From assembly GCF_025698545.1 (NCBI RefSeq), contig NC_068572.1:682001-746000 (forward strand): 64,000 nucleotides of DNA. Reading direction: 5' to 3'. Source of the DNA: Gossypium raimondii (taxonomy: Eukaryota > Streptophyta > Magnoliopsida > Malvales > Malvaceae). Of the stretch, positions 63,178 to 64,000 are shown one piece after another; the first letter of the stretch is position 1; each line of letters begins with the position of its first letter. The translations under genes were made by a program, and so were the position numbers. The notes beneath the pieces are model-generated. The model ran no database searches and was not told where the DNA came from. It saw only the letters and a list, made by a program, of their open reading frames with translations.

Positions 63178-63440
63178 GAAAATCTCACCCCAAAAATTAA
63201 AAGAAAAAGCTTTTGTTGTTGTTGTTTTCATTATTGGAGGTTAGTTTTCATTGATTTACGAAGTGTGTGTGTGTTGTGGAACAAAGCATTTGAATGATTT
63301 CATTTGCTTTTTGGTGTGGAATTTTAATGTCAAATGTTATACACTTTTAACAATATGTAAAATCATTTTATACATGTAAATGTTTGATTCATTAGTGTTA
63401 CAACTTCCAATGGTTAAATATATATATATTATTTTCGATT

Positions 63441-63745
63441 CAGTCTTAGCTCGATTGACATGTGTATTGTTGTCGGTATAGGAGGACGTGGGTTTGAATA
63501 TGCTGAAATACATTATCTTCCTATTTAAGAGTTGGGAAGGGCTATGGTAGTTCTAGATATTATATCAAAAAGAGCAGATATGATTAGAACCTATAATGAG
63601 GTTGTTAAAATATATATTATTACAAAGCCCAGAACTACCATAATTTTTCTTCAACCCTTAAATAGGAGGATAAAAATACCTCAGCACACTCGAATGCAGG
63701 TCCCCTTGCACGATGAACAATGCCAATGTCAATCGAATTAATGAA
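63441..63745. repeat. Head-to-head pair of SINE-like arms (palindrome)
   Basis: The left arm has an A-box-like 'tagctcgattgacatgtg' and B-box-like 'gtgggtttgaatatgctga'. The right arm is the reverse complement ('caacccttaaataggagga', 'cagcacactcgaatgcagg', 'tgccaatgtcaatcgaatt'). Same design as the element at 37786. Confidence 0.7.
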
Positions 63746-64000
63746 TATAATATATTTGTATAAAGGGAGAATATTCTTAAATTTGTATAAAGGAATATAA
63801 TAATTGCATTATTATAATTATTTTTAATTCTTCTCGATTATCTTGATTTCAAAATTTAAGAATTACTACTGAATCATAGCTTTTGCGTTTAAACCTAGCA
63901 CACACATCATCTTTTGACTTATAGATGCTTTAGTGAGTTGGTTAGGCTTAATAAATTAGAGTCCAATGTCCTCGTTGCTGAGGATTGCTGGCTAGTGAAT
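63746..64000. other. Window end, no gene seen
   Basis: AT-rich sequence after the SINE-like palindrome. No gene or element identified. Confidence 0.4.

Overview
The window is nuclear DNA of a eudicot plant. Genes are split by AT-rich introns with GT-AG (twice GC-AG) borders, and the proteins are plant-specific: plastid FtsZ2, a plastid ferredoxin with transit peptide, Casparian strip membrane proteins, VAMP714, and an intron-bearing tRNA-Tyr. From memory, the dispersed repeats (a GGTAAAAGTA-ended palindromic element and a tRNA-like SINE) look like those of cotton (Gossypium, Malvaceae). That is an inference, not something computed here.

Layout. 0-7 kb (+): FTSZ2 (7 coding exons, 462 aa), preceded by a tandem copy of its own 5' end, then a tRNA-Tyr(GUA) with a 14-nt intron. 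7.5-9.5 kb (+): a root-type ferredoxin (FD3-like) with a 1.3-kb leader intron. 10.5-13.3 kb (-): a penta-EF-hand calcium protein (CML48-like). 15-19.8 kb (-): an hnRNP-Q/LIF2-like protein with three RRMs. 21.3-26.1 kb (-): a 14-exon SEC23 COPII coat subunit. 27.9-30.7 kb (-): a small mitochondrial protein of the At2g27730 type, whose leader intron holds a ~100-bp tandem repeat. 32.2-32.7 kb (-): a single-exon LEA2 protein. 34.7-35.0 kb (-): an unrecognised small ORF. 35-40 kb: repeats plus one orphan exon-like patch. 40.5-43.1 kb (-): ribosomal protein uS11 (RPS14). 46.3-49.2 kb (+): R-SNARE VAMP714. 49.3-53.6 kb: gene-free, with a 1.08-kb perfect-looking hairpin element. 53.7-63.2 kb (+): two tandem CASP genes, with a MIR160 gene and three copia LTR remnants between them.

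The genes do not form one pathway. The ordering looks conserved: by recalled Arabidopsis locus numbers, many neighbours map to At2g27370-27730, At2g36100-36250 and At3g52580-52750, as expected if an ancestral block was duplicated and fractionated in Arabidopsis. The most notable points are the intact MIR160 hairpin between duplicated CASP genes, the decoy first exon upstream of FTSZ2, the heavy load of palindromic elements (six copies of one family inside introns), two GC-AG introns, and several intronic hairpins and tandem duplications. I found no CRISPR array, operon or bacterial-type system.
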